NCBI GenBank assembly: GCA_937858995.1
Contig: CALLZC010000059.1
Location: 1-64,000, forward strand
Length of the DNA: 64,000 nt
Reading direction: 5' to 3'
Origin: an uncultured Nostocoides sp.
Lineage (GTDB): Bacteria > Actinomycetota > Actinomycetes > Actinomycetales > Dermatophilaceae
Made by a program: the position numbers and the translations under genes. The notes under the pieces are model-generated. The model was not told where the DNA came from, searched no databases, and was given only the letters and a program-made list of their open reading frames with translations. Each line of letters begins with the position of its first letter. Position 1 is the stretch's first letter. Of the stretch, positions 9,533 through 18,010 are shown in pieces.

Positions 9533-10495
9533 TCAGCTCACCACCGCAACTGCCGTGATCGCCAACTGCACCAAGGCGATCGGAACGAGCCACAGCCACG
9601 CCAGGCGCTGCAGTTGGTCTTCGCGCAGCCGGGGCCAGGACACCCGCAGCCAGATCAGCAGCAGGGCAACCAGGAATCCCTTGCCGAGCGTCCACGCCCA
9701 CCCGAGCCAGTCCGCGAGGGGACCCCGCCAGCCGCCGAGATAGAGGACGGCGAAGAGGAGCGAGAACATGACGATCCCGGCATACTCGCTGAGCAGAAAC
9801 AGGGCGAACCGCAGGCCGGTGTATTCGGTGTACGGGCCGAAGACGATCTCGGAGTCCGCCACGGGCATATCGAAGGGCGGGCGCTGCAACTCCGCAACCG
9901 CAGCCGTGAGGAAGACGACGGCGCCGGGCAGCTGCCACAGCAGCCACCACGGCGACCAGGCCTCGACAATCTCGCCGAGCGACAAGGTTCCCGCGGCGAG
10001 GGCGACGGAGGCGACCGCCAGCACCATGGGCAACTCGTAGGACAGCAATTGCGCCGCCGAACGCATCGCCCCCAGCAGGGCGTACTTGTTGGCGCTGGCC
10101 CACCCGGCCATCAGCGTGCCAAGGACGCCGACGCTCGTGGCAGCCAGCACGAAGACCAGGCTGGCGGGGGCGTCGATCGCGGCATACCCGGGGTGCAGCG
10201 GGATCGCGGCCAGCGCCAACAGGTACGGAATCATCGCCAGCGCCGGCGCGAGCTTGAAGACACGGCGATCCGCAGCCGCCGGAATGATGTCCTCCTTCTG
10301 GACGAACTTGACCCCGTCGGCGACCAGCTGCGCCCACCCGTGGTAGCCGCCGGCATACATCGGCCCCAGCCGCCCCTGCATGTGGGCCATCACCTTGTGC
10401 TCGGTCTGCCCGACCAGCAGCGGCAGCACGAGCAGCATGGCGAGCGCCGCGGCCGCGCGCAGCACGATCTCTAGTGCTCCCATCGGGGACCCCAT
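9533..10495 (-). CDS. nuoH: NADH-quinone oxidoreductase subunit H, second copy
   Basis: Membrane subunit that forms the quinone-chamber interface of complex I, 320 residues. Family motifs visible include the loop with RLGPMYAGGYHGWAQLVADGVKFVQKEDIIP and the segment RPPFDMPVADSEIVFGPYTEYTGLRF. The product is shorter than NuoH1 of the main operon (450 residues), which has an extra C-terminal tail. It overlaps the 3' end of nuoC by 25 bases. In a normal operon nuoD, E, F and G would lie between nuoC and nuoH; here the two are directly fused at gene level. Confidence 0.94.
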   Translation of the reverse strand: MGSPMGALEIVLRAAAALAMLLVLPLLVGQTEHKVMAHMQGRLGPMYAGGYHGWAQLVADGVKFVQKEDIIPAAADRRVFKLAPALAMIPYLLALAAIPLHPGYAAIDAPASLVFVLAATSVGVLGTLMAGWASANKYALLGAMRSAAQLLSYELPMVLAVASVALAAGTLSLGEIVEAWSPWWLLWQLPGAVVFLTAAVAELQRPPFDMPVADSEIVFGPYTEYTGLRFALFLLSEYAGIVMFSLLFAVLYLGGWRGPLADWLGWAWTLGKGFLVALLLIWLRVSWPRLREDQLQRLAWLWLVPIALVQLAITAVAVVS

Positions 10496-10992
10496 TCCGG
10501 TGGGGGGATCCCCGGCGGCTGCATCTTGCGTCGCGCCGGCCCGCCCGTATGCGGTGCGCCCGGCTCCTTGGCACCGGGCCAGTCCTTGCTCACCCGGGCC
10601 GTGAGATAGAAGTCCTTGCGCAGCGGGTGACCCTCGAAACCGTCGGGTAGCAGCAGCGGGCGTAGCCCGAGCCCGGTGCCGTCATCGAAGCCGGTGATCT
10701 CGATGCCGAACATCTCGTGGGTTTCCCGCTCGTGCCAGGCGGCGCCGGCAAAGACGCCGGTCACGCTGGGCAGGTGCGCCCCGGTCGGCAGTCGGGCGCT
10801 GATGAGCAAGCCACGCAGCGCGCGCGCCGTGGTGATATCGAGCAGGTGCAGCACTACGTCGAATCCGGCCGGGTCGTCGCTGGTGCGATCGACGGCACTG
10901 AGCCAGTCGAAATAGCCGAAACCGCTGTCGCGGGCATCGGTGGCGACCGCGACCCACTCGGCCACGGCCACCTCGCGGCGCTCGTCGATCAC
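10471..10992 (-). CDS. nuoC: NADH-quinone oxidoreductase subunit C, second copy
   Basis: 30-kDa-type subunit of the complex I peripheral arm, 173 residues. The diagnostic segment HERETHEMFGIEITGF, followed by LRPLLLPDGFEGHPLRKDF, is complete. The start is GTG at 10992, the first gene of the eight-gene run. A Pro/Gly-rich tail overlaps nuoH. No NuoD sequence is fused to it and none lies nearby, so it cannot supply the 49-kDa quinone-site half itself. nuoB2 and nuoA2, which should precede it, lie 11 kb away at 21.8-22.8 kb. Confidence 0.92.
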   Translation of the reverse strand: MIDERREVAVAEWVAVATDARDSGFGYFDWLSAVDRTSDDPAGFDVVLHLLDITTARALRGLLISARLPTGAHLPSVTGVFAGAAWHERETHEMFGIEITGFDDGTGLGLRPLLLPDGFEGHPLRKDFYLTARVSKDWPGAKEPGAPHTGGPARRKMQPPGIPPPEWGPRWEH

Positions 10993-11077
10993 ACCGCAAC
11001 CCTAACCAGGACGGCGGGCGCGTGTCCGACCCCACACCGCAGCGCCGGCGCCGGCGATCCGGCGGCGGGCACCGACG

Positions 11078-11995
11078 TCACCCGAGCGCGCCGATCCAGG
11101 GCAACAACGCGGTCACGACGGCCGCGCCGAGGAAGGAGGCGACGGTGGTGACGGTGACGGTGTGCGCGACGAAGGTGACGTCACCGTCATACTCGCTGGC
11201 CAGGATGTAGGCATTGACGGCGGTAGGCATCGCGGCGGAGAGCACGAAGGCCTGCAAGGGGGTCTCCCGCAGGCCGAGTGCATAGCCCAGGGGCAAGGCG
11301 ATCGTCGGCAAGACGGCCACCCGCAGCAGCGCGGAGATCACCACGGGGCGGGTCAGGCGGACCCGCCCGGTCGAGCCGAGCTGGATCCCAAGGGTGAGCA
11401 GGATCATCGGCAAGGTGGCCGCGGCCAACAACTCAATGCCGCGACCGATCCCGGTCGGCACCTCGATCCCGGCGAGCCGGATCCCGCCACCGAGGGCCAA
11501 CGCCCACAGGGTGGGCAGCCGCAGCATGCCGCGGATCGCGGCGCGCCATCCCTCGTGCGCACCAAAGAGCAGGGGCGCCAGCACGAAGGTCATGATCACC
11601 GACAACACGAAGATCAAGACGCTCTGATCCAGACCCTGCTGGCCCAGGGCGAACAGGCCGATGGGCAGGCCCATGTTGCCGTTGTTGCCGATGGCGACGG
11701 CCACGGCCGCCGAGCGGCGCGTGCGGCCGGGGCTCCCGACGCTCCCGATCCAGCCGAGAAGGGCGGCGATCGCGGTGAGCACCACGAAGGCGAGCGCCAG
11801 GAGCATCCCCACCCGCCCCGAGACCTGGGTGGTGAGCATGGTCTGCAGGGCCAGCGCGGGGGTCAGGGCATTGAGCGCGACCTTGGTGATCGTGGAGCGG
11901 TCAAGGGTGAAGGCGCGGCCCAAAATCGCCCCGACACCAGCGACCAGGATGACGGGAACAATGACGTCGAGCAGCGCCCGGATCAGCGCCATCAT
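11078..11995 (-). CDS. AEC-family (auxin efflux carrier-like) permease
   Basis: Integral membrane transporter of the AEC/BART superfamily, 305 residues with about ten hydrophobic segments. The repeat-type motifs IGNNGNMGLPIG and SAAMPTAVNAYILASEYDGD are characteristic of the family, whose bacterial members export or import organic acids such as malate. The substrate cannot be read from the sequence. The ATG at 11995 (ATGATG pair) is the start. It sits between the partial complex I operon and a divergent secreted protein, and nothing shows that it belongs to the respiratory function. Confidence 0.9.
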   Translation of the reverse strand: MMALIRALLDVIVPVILVAGVGAILGRAFTLDRSTITKVALNALTPALALQTMLTTQVSGRVGMLLALAFVVLTAIAALLGWIGSVGSPGRTRRSAAVAVAIGNNGNMGLPIGLFALGQQGLDQSVLIFVLSVIMTFVLAPLLFGAHEGWRAAIRGMLRLPTLWALALGGGIRLAGIEVPTGIGRGIELLAAATLPMILLTLGIQLGSTGRVRLTRPVVISALLRVAVLPTIALPLGYALGLRETPLQAFVLSAAMPTAVNAYILASEYDGDVTFVAHTVTVTTVASFLGAAVVTALLPWIGALG

Positions 11996-12157
11996 GGCAC
12001 CAGTCTGGGCCGCGTCGGGCGCGGGTGCGACGAGCGCCCACGACCACCCTCGGCCCGGCCCTCGATCTGGGGCTTGGCCACGGGCCTACTGATCGGTAAT
12101 CTTCCTCTGCTGCACCTGGTATCCCGCCCGGGCGCCTGGCACTCGAAGGACCCCACC

Positions 12158-15100
12158 ATGCCCCGCCTCGGCCCCTACCGGTGGCTCATCGCCCTGATCG
12201 TGGCCGCGCTGGCACTGGCCGCGCCGTCGCTCTCGTCGGCCGCGGCGGACACCCGCCCGCCGACCGCGCCCACAGCCCTCGCGGCGGTACCGGCGACCTA
12301 TGGCGCCACCCTGACGTGGGCGGCCTCCCGCGACAACGTCGGGGTGAAGTACTACCTGGTCACGGTCGCCGGTCAGATCAAGCGTCCAACCACGCCCAAG
12401 GCGTGGATCGGCAGCCTGACCCCGAACACGGCATACACCGCAACCGTGCGGGCCGTCGACGCGGCGGGCAACAAGTCGAGCGCAGCCAGTGTCAGCTTCC
12501 GCACCCTGGTGATCCCGCCGGACACCACACCGCCCAGCACGCCCGGCGCACTGACGGCGACCGCCACCGCGACCTCGGCCACCCTCAGCTGGGCGCCGGC
12601 CACCGACAATGTCGCCGTCACCGGGTATGTCGTCGCTGCCGCCGGCCGCTCATTCACCGTGACCGGCACCTCGGCCCTGGTGACCCCCCTCGCACCGGAC
12701 ACCAGCTACCCCGTCAGCGTCGTGGCCACGGACGCTGCGGGGAACCGCTCGGCACCGGCGCTCCTGAGCGTGCGCACCGCCCCGCCCCCGGACACCACCC
12801 CGCCGACGCCACCCAGCGGCCTGCTGCTCACTCCTGGCTTCACCGAGGTGACGGCGACCTGGTCCGCGGCCACCGACAACAAGGCCGTGGCACACTACCG
12901 CGTCACGATTCCTGGCCAGGCCCCGCTTTCCGTCACCTCGACCTCGGCGACCGTGACCGGGCTGAGCCCGGATACGGCATACGTCCTCAGCGTCACGGCC
13001 GTGGACACCTCAGGCAACGCATCCAGTGCCGTCACCGCCGGCACCCGCACCCTGATCCCGCCGGACACCACACCGCCGACCGCGCCGGGGGCGCCCGAGG
13101 CCACCCCGGGCCATGACAGCGCGGAGCTGAGCTGGCCGGCCGCGGGCGATGATCGCGGCGTCACCGGCTACCAGGTGAGTGTCGGCGACCAGAGCTTCAC
13201 GACCACGACGACCACGGTGTCGGTGACCGGACTGAGCCCGCAGACGGCATACCCCGTCACCGTGCACGCACTCGATGCGGCGGGCAATCTCTCCGATGCG
13301 GCCACCGGTGAGTTCACAACCCTGCCGCCACCCGACGTGAGCGCCCCGAGCGCGCCGACCGGTTTGACGGCGAGCGGCCAGAGCACGAGCAGCGTCACGG
13401 TGAGCTGGAACGCTGCCACCGACGATGTCGGGGTCACGGCCTACCGCGTCACGGGGGGCGCGCGCAGTGTCACGGTGGCCGACACCACGGCCACCCTCAC
13501 CGGGCTCGCCGAGGGCACCACCATCACCCTCACCGTGGTCGCGATCGACGCGGCCGGCAATGTCTCGGCCCCGGGGTCCGTATCCGCCCGCACCCTGGTG
13601 CCGCCGGATACGCAGGCACCGAGCGCACCCACCGTTTCGGTCGTGCCCGGCGCGCAGCAGGTCGCAATCACCGTGGGCGGATCGAGCGATGACCGAGCGG
13701 TGTGGCGCTACAGCGTCAATGTCGCCCGGCAAAACCTGTGGACCGCGCAACCGGGCACCCTCGCCGTTTCTGGGCTGACGCCGGCGACCTACTACACGGT
13801 GCGAGTGACGGCACGCGACCTGGCCGGCAATGTCTCCGTGGCCACCAGCCTGACCTTCCGCACCAAGGCCCTGCCCACGACCGCGGACAGCACGCCACCG
13901 GCCACCCCAACGGCCCTGACGGCCCGCGCCGGCAGCACGGCGCTCACCGTCACCTGGCCGCCGGTCACCGACAATGTGGGTGTGGTCGGCTATCGGGTCA
14001 CGGTGGGCGGCGCGCTGCACGAGGTGCCGGCACCCAGCCTGAGCGTCGAAGGACTCACCCCGGGCACGCCGTATGCGGTCCAGGTCGTTGCCGTCGACGC
14101 GGCGGGCAACCCCTCGCCACCCGCAACCCTCAACCTCGAGACCCGGCCCGCCCCGGCGGCCCGCGGCCTCGTCGGCAATATCGCGTGGTTCGGGACCGGC
14201 ACGACGCGGGCCAGCATGGATGAAGCACTGGCCTCGCCCTTGATCGACGGGATCTCGGTCTTTGCCCGGTGGAGCGATGTGACCACCGACGGGGTGGCCT
14301 TCAACTTCGGGGTCTTCGACACCGCGCGCGCCGCGGCCGGAGCAGCCGGCAAGCCGTGGAACGGGATGCTCGTCTACGGCGTGCGCGACAACGGGATGCC
14401 CGAGTACGTCCTCGCCGGTCTGCCCCCCGGCGAGGTCCTCACGATCAGTGGCGAGACCTTCCCCGCGTTCTGGTCGGCGTCGGCTCAGGCCGCCGCCCGC
14501 GACCTGGTGACGCGCGCGGCGACGCGGTATGGCGATGACCCCAACCTCGTGCAGTGGCGCGTCACCGGGCTCTGGGCCACCAACGGCGAACCGTGGTTCC
14601 AGGGTGGGCCGACCGGACGCGCTACCTGGCTGGCCACCTATCAACTCGACCACCCGGGGGCGAGCTTCGAGGACCTGCGCACGGCATACAACTCCTATGA
14701 GGTGCAGATCTGGACGGAGGCAGCCGCGGCCTGGCCGGAGCGGATCCGGCTGGCCCAGGCTGCCGGGGACGCCTTCGGCGACCACCTCGCGCTGCTCGCG
14801 GACACCGACCCAGCCAAGCACCCCCAACGGCTGGCGACCTGGTCCGGCATCCGCGCGACCCTGGGGAGCCGGATGATCGGCCAATTCAATGGTGTCGATG
14901 CGGGAGCCGGAGCGCAGGGCTATGGCGTCTGGCTGCCGGCGGCCTTCGGACCCGCCGGACGCTACCCGGGACGGATCGGTGCCCAGCCGATCGGTGGGGT
15001 GTCATCGGATGTGCGACTGACCGCGCAGACCTTCCGGGAGATGACCCGGTTGTTGACGGTGCGCGGCAACTCCTACAGCGAGTTCTACGGCAGCGATGTC

Positions 15101-15184
15101 CTGTATGCCGTGCGCGCCCAGAGCGTCGAGGCGCGCCACCTGCGCGACACCCTGGCGCTGTATCAATCGGCGTGGACCCCGTGA
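12158..15184 (+). CDS. Secreted protein: seven Fn3 repeats plus C-terminal barrel-like domain
   Basis: A 1008-residue exported protein. A signal peptide (MPRLGPYRWLIALIVAALAL to SSAAA) is followed by seven fibronectin type III domains of about 90 residues, each opening with a D-x-x-P-P/A-x-x-P linker and ending in DAAGN-type strands. The last ~340 residues (from about GLVGNIAWFGTG) form a separate domain with ISVFARWSDV and LVQWRVTGLWATNGEPW, resembling a TIM-barrel glycoside hydrolase (GH42-like). I cannot assign the catalytic residues. The frame is open far upstream, but GAAGGA seven bases before the ATG at 12158 fixes the start. A role in binding or cutting an extracellular polysaccharide is likely but inferred. 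Confidence 0.88.
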   Translation: MPRLGPYRWLIALIVAALALAAPSLSSAAADTRPPTAPTALAAVPATYGATLTWAASRDNVGVKYYLVTVAGQIKRPTTPKAWIGSLTPNTAYTATVRAVDAAGNKSSAASVSFRTLVIPPDTTPPSTPGALTATATATSATLSWAPATDNVAVTGYVVAAAGRSFTVTGTSALVTPLAPDTSYPVSVVATDAAGNRSAPALLSVRTAPPPDTTPPTPPSGLLLTPGFTEVTATWSAATDNKAVAHYRVTIPGQAPLSVTSTSATVTGLSPDTAYVLSVTAVDTSGNASSAVTAGTRTLIPPDTTPPTAPGAPEATPGHDSAELSWPAAGDDRGVTGYQVSVGDQSFTTTTTTVSVTGLSPQTAYPVTVHALDAAGNLSDAATGEFTTLPPPDVSAPSAPTGLTASGQSTSSVTVSWNAATDDVGVTAYRVTGGARSVTVADTTATLTGLAEGTTITLTVVAIDAAGNVSAPGSVSARTLVPPDTQAPSAPTVSVVPGAQQVAITVGGSSDDRAVWRYSVNVARQNLWTAQPGTLAVSGLTPATYYTVRVTARDLAGNVSVATSLTFRTKALPTTADSTPPATPTALTARAGSTALTVTWPPVTDNVGVVGYRVTVGGALHEVPAPSLSVEGLTPGTPYAVQVVAVDAAGNPSPPATLNLETRPAPAARGLVGNIAWFGTGTTRASMDEALASPLIDGISVFARWSDVTTDGVAFNFGVFDTARAAAGAAGKPWNGMLVYGVRDNGMPEYVLAGLPPGEVLTISGETFPAFWSASAQAAARDLVTRAATRYGDDPNLVQWRVTGLWATNGEPWFQGGPTGRATWLATYQLDHPGASFEDLRTAYNSYEVQIWTEAAAAWPERIRLAQAAGDAFGDHLALLADTDPAKHPQRLATWSGIRATLGSRMIGQFNGVDAGAGAQGYGVWLPAAFGPAGRYPGRIGAQPIGGVSSDVRLTAQTFREMTRLLTVRGNSYSEFYGSDVLYAVRAQSVEARHLRDTLALYQSAWTP
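12247..14150 (+). repeat. Tandem Fn3-encoding repeat, about 270 bp per unit
   Basis: Seven diverged copies with a period near 270 bp. The linker ccggacaccacaccgcc or close variants recurs at about 12518, 12788, 13060 and, more decayed, at 13330 and 13603. The repeats are protein-level Fn3 modules that still keep nucleotide similarity at the linkers, so unequal crossing-over could change their number. Short-read assembly across this segment should be treated with caution. Confidence 0.75.
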
Positions 15185-15300
15185 GCTGACCTTGGCGCCC
15201 TGAGCAGGACGAGCCCGGTCCCTCGCGGGAGCCACGCAGCCAGACGGCCGTGCAGCCGCGCCGCGGACGATCGCGGGAGTGGCCGGCATACCGACTTACG

Positions 15301-17163
15301 ATGGAGCCCATGTCGGGCGCGAAGACCAAGTTGGACCGGGTCGTCATCCGGTTTGCCGGTGACTCCGGTGATGGGATGCAGTTGACCGGTGATCGGTTCA
15401 CCGCCGAGACCGCGGCCCTGGGCAACGACCTGTCGACCCTGCCGAACTTCCCCGCCGAGATCCGGGCACCCCAGGGGACGCTGCCCGGCGTCTCGAGCTT
15501 CCAGGTGCATTTCGCCGATCACGACGTGCTCACCCCGGGGGACGCGCCCGATGTGCTCGTCGCGATGAATCCGGCGGCTCTGAAGGCAAACCTGAGCGAC
15601 CTGCCGCGGGGCGCGACGATCATCGCGGACAAGGACGAGTTCTCCGCGCGCAAGCTCAGCAAGGTGGGCTACGCGACCAATCCGTTGGAGGACGGCTCGC
15701 TGGAGTCTTGGCATGTGCACACCGTGCCGTTGACCAGCATGACCGTCGAGGCCCTCGCCTCGTTCACGACGCTGACCCGTCAGGAGAAGGAACGCGCGAA
15801 GAATATGTTCGCGCTCGGGCTGCTGTCATGGATGTACTCCCGCCCGACCGAGGGCACACGGGCCTTCCTGCAGGGCAAGTTCGGCTCGAAGCACGAGATT
15901 CTCGCGGCCAACCTGGCCGCGCTCGACGCCGGCTGGAACTACGGGGAGACCACCGAGGACTTCGCCTCTGCCTATGAGATCGGCCCCGCGCCGATGCGCC
16001 CCGGCACCTATCGCAATATCACCGGCAATACCGCGCTGGCATATGGGCTGGTCGCGGGCGCGCACCGGGCCGGGCTCCAGATCGTGCTGGGGTCCTATCC
16101 GATCACCCCGGCCTCCGACATCCTGCATACGCTCTCAGGGCTCAAACGCTATGGCGTGATGACCCTGCAGGCCGAGGATGAGATCGCCGGGATCGGGATC
16201 GCGCTCGGGGCTGCCTTCGGCGGGAAGCTCGGTGTCACCTCGACTTCCGGGCCCGGCCTGGCTCTGAAGTCGGAGACGATCGGGCTGGCGGTCTCCCTGG
16301 AGTTGCCTCTGGTCGTCATCGATGTCCAGCGCGGTGGCCCCTCGACCGGACTACCGACCAAGACCGAACAGGCCGACCTCTTGCAGGCCATGTTTGGGCG
16401 CAATGGTGAGGCGCCCGTGCCGATCGTTGCGCCGTCCTCCCCCGCGGATTGTTTCGATGCGGCGCTGGAGGCGGTGCGGATCGCCACGACCTATCGCACC
16501 CCGGTCATCCTGCTCTCCGATGGCTACCTGGCCAATGGCGCCGAGCCGTGGCAGTTGCCGGCGATCACGGACCTGCCCGACCTGCGCGTGACCTTCGCCG
16601 ACGGCCCGAACGGGACCGACGCCAAGGGTGGCCCGGTCTTCTCCCCCTATCTGCGCGACCCGCAGACCCTGGCCCGCCCGTGGGCCATACCGGGCACCCC
16701 GGGTCTGGAGCACCGCATCGGGGGGATCGAGAAGGCCGATGTCACCGGGGACATCTCGTATGACCCCGACAATCACGAGCGCATGACGCAGTTGCGCCAG
16801 GCCAAGGTCGACGGCATCACGGTGCCCGACATGGAGGTCGACGACCCCAGCGGTAGCGCCCGGATCCTGGTCCTGGGGTGGGGCTCGACCTATGGCCCGA
16901 TCGCAGCCGCAGCACGGGCCGCCCGCGCCAACGGCCTTCCCGTGGCCACCGCACACTTGCGACACCTGAACCCGATGCCCGCCAATACCGGCGCGGTGCT
17001 CCGTTCGTATGACCGGGTGCTCATCCCCGAGATGAACGCTGGCCAGCTCGCCCTGCTCATCCGCGCCAAATTCCTGGTCGACGCACAGTCCTATGCGCGA
17101 GTCCGTGGCCTGCCCTTCACCACCGCCGAACTGCTCGAGGCGATCACCGCGCTCGCCCCCTGA
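15301..17163 (+). CDS. korA: 2-oxoacid:ferredoxin oxidoreductase alpha subunit (gamma-alpha fusion)
   Basis: With KorB it oxidatively decarboxylates a 2-oxoacid (2-oxoglutarate in characterised actinobacterial KorAB) to acyl-CoA and reduces ferredoxin. The 620 residues contain a gamma domain (about 10-195: FAGDSGDGMQLTGDRF, NFPAEIRAPQGTLPGVSSFQ) fused to the alpha domain (from about 235: GLQIVLGSYPITPASDIL, then TSTSGPGLALKSE). No ferredoxin (delta) domain is present, so a separate ferredoxin must take the electrons. The start may be ATG 15301 or 15310. Its partner korB is 5.8 kb away at 22923, which is unusual because the two are normally adjacent. Downstream lie a stop-codon duplication and a composite palindrome. 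Confidence 0.95.
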   Translation: MEPMSGAKTKLDRVVIRFAGDSGDGMQLTGDRFTAETAALGNDLSTLPNFPAEIRAPQGTLPGVSSFQVHFADHDVLTPGDAPDVLVAMNPAALKANLSDLPRGATIIADKDEFSARKLSKVGYATNPLEDGSLESWHVHTVPLTSMTVEALASFTTLTRQEKERAKNMFALGLLSWMYSRPTEGTRAFLQGKFGSKHEILAANLAALDAGWNYGETTEDFASAYEIGPAPMRPGTYRNITGNTALAYGLVAGAHRAGLQIVLGSYPITPASDILHTLSGLKRYGVMTLQAEDEIAGIGIALGAAFGGKLGVTSTSGPGLALKSETIGLAVSLELPLVVIDVQRGGPSTGLPTKTEQADLLQAMFGRNGEAPVPIVAPSSPADCFDAALEAVRIATTYRTPVILLSDGYLANGAEPWQLPAITDLPDLRVTFADGPNGTDAKGGPVFSPYLRDPQTLARPWAIPGTPGLEHRIGGIEKADVTGDISYDPDNHERMTQLRQAKVDGITVPDMEVDDPSGSARILVLGWGSTYGPIAAAARAARANGLPVATAHLRHLNPMPANTGAVLRSYDRVLIPEMNAGQLALLIRAKFLVDAQSYARVRGLPFTTAELLEAITALAP

Positions 17164-17184
17164 GCCCGCGCTCGCCCCCTGATG
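17147..17184 (+). repeat. 19-bp direct repeat duplicating the korA stop
   Basis: The sequence ccgcgctcgccccctga occurs at 17147-17163, ending with the korA stop codon, and again 19 bp later at 17166-17182. The second copy is non-coding and carries a second TGA. It abuts the composite palindrome that begins at 17186. Confidence 0.85.
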
Positions 17185-17185
17185 C

Positions 17186-17265
17186 AACTTCTGCTAGCAG
17201 GGGTTGCGTTCAGGTCCACAGGCTGCATCCTGTGGTTCTGAACGGAACCTCTGCTGAGTTGGCGC
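17186..17265 (+). repeat. Composite palindrome A-B-A*, copy 1
   Basis: 80-bp non-coding element after korA. Module A (17186-17205): AAC-tt-CTGCTAGCAG-gg-GTT. One spacer base. Module B (17207-17244, 38 bp): arms CGTTCAG and CCACAGG pair with CCTGTGG and CTGAACG around a six-base loop. One spacer base. Module A* (17246-17265) starts as A (AACCTCTGCT) and then diverges (GAGTTGG). Module order, sizes and one-base spacers match the elements at 46441 and 56196. It could act as an mRNA 3'-end hairpin or a REP-like mobile element. Confidence 0.85.
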
Positions 17266-17344
17266 AACCACCGGACGTGGCGCAACGAGTTGGCCCGAGA
17301 CGCGGTGACAGAGCCGTGACAGATGCCCTCCCGACAGTGGACTC

Positions 17345-18010
17345 ATGTCACCGCATAAATCACCGCCAACGAGCCTGCCGACGCGCGCGCTCCCCTCGAC
17401 CCACAGTTCGATCACGCCGGCCGGACGCATCCGGATGGTTGCGCTCACCGGTGGCGAGATCCACCTGGTACGCCCCGTCTTCGACGCGCTCTCCGAGCGC
17501 TCCCGCTGGCTGCGCTTCCACAGCGGTATGCCGTGGGTCCCCGAGCGCTACCTCGCGCAGCTCGCGAGGGTGGTGCCCGGGCAGCGCCAGGTCGTCGTCG
17601 CCGTAGCGGCCGGGCGACCGGTCGGGCACGGCGAGTGGACCCGCGACCCCCTGGACCCGCTGCGGGCCGAGATGGCTCTCACGGTGGTCGACGATCTGCA
17701 GGGCCAGGGCATCGGGATGGCTCTCGCCGCCGAGTTGGCGCTCTCGGCCAGCGGCGCCGGGATCGCCCGGTTGACGTGCCTGAGCCTGCCCGAGAACGCC
17801 CTGGTCCGGCGCTGGCTGGCGCGCTGCGATGCCACCCGCACCCCGGGCGACGCCACCGAGTTCACCCTTGAGGTGGCCGCACTGCTCCAGGCGCTCGCCG
17901 CGCACCCGCGGCCGGAGCTCGAGCCGAGCGGCGACCTCGGGCCGCACCCCGCGAACCCGCGCGCCAGCCGCCACACCGATGCGGAAGCTTCGGATACCGC
18001 TGTCGCATGA
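17345..18010 (+). CDS. GNAT-family N-acetyltransferase-like protein
   Basis: 221 residues. The central part (about 30-150) reads as a GNAT fold: an N-terminal strand and helix around LVRPVFDALSERSRWLRFHSGMP, then the acetyl-CoA-binding segment VVDDLQGQGIGMALAAELA with the Q/R-x-x-G-x-G loop. Both termini are low-complexity (Ser/Thr/Pro-rich at the front, Glu/Pro-rich at the back). The acceptor substrate is unknown. The ATG at 17345 is used; ATG 17435 is an alternative that begins right at the domain. The 3' end overlaps the next gene by ATGA, suggesting co-transcription with the AfsR-like regulator. Confidence 0.7.
   Translation: MSPHKSPPTSLPTRALPSTHSSITPAGRIRMVALTGGEIHLVRPVFDALSERSRWLRFHSGMPWVPERYLAQLARVVPGQRQVVVAVAAGRPVGHGEWTRDPLDPLRAEMALTVVDDLQGQGIGMALAAELALSASGAGIARLTCLSLPENALVRRWLARCDATRTPGDATEFTLEVAALLQALAAHPRPELEPSGDLGPHPANPRASRHTDAEASDTAVA

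Noticed and set aside
11162..12157. 332-residue N-terminal extension of the Fn3 protein
   Set aside because: It would be antisense to a conserved AEC permease, and a signal peptide with a good ribosome site starts at 12158.
13010..14884. 624-residue minus-strand open frame opposite the Fn3 gene
   Set aside because: Arg/Gly-rich shadow of the repetitive Fn3 coding strand.
17186..17265. Insertion sequence or transposon end
   Set aside because: No transposase, no target-site duplication and no partner end; three identical-length copies without any coding content fit a REP-like element better.
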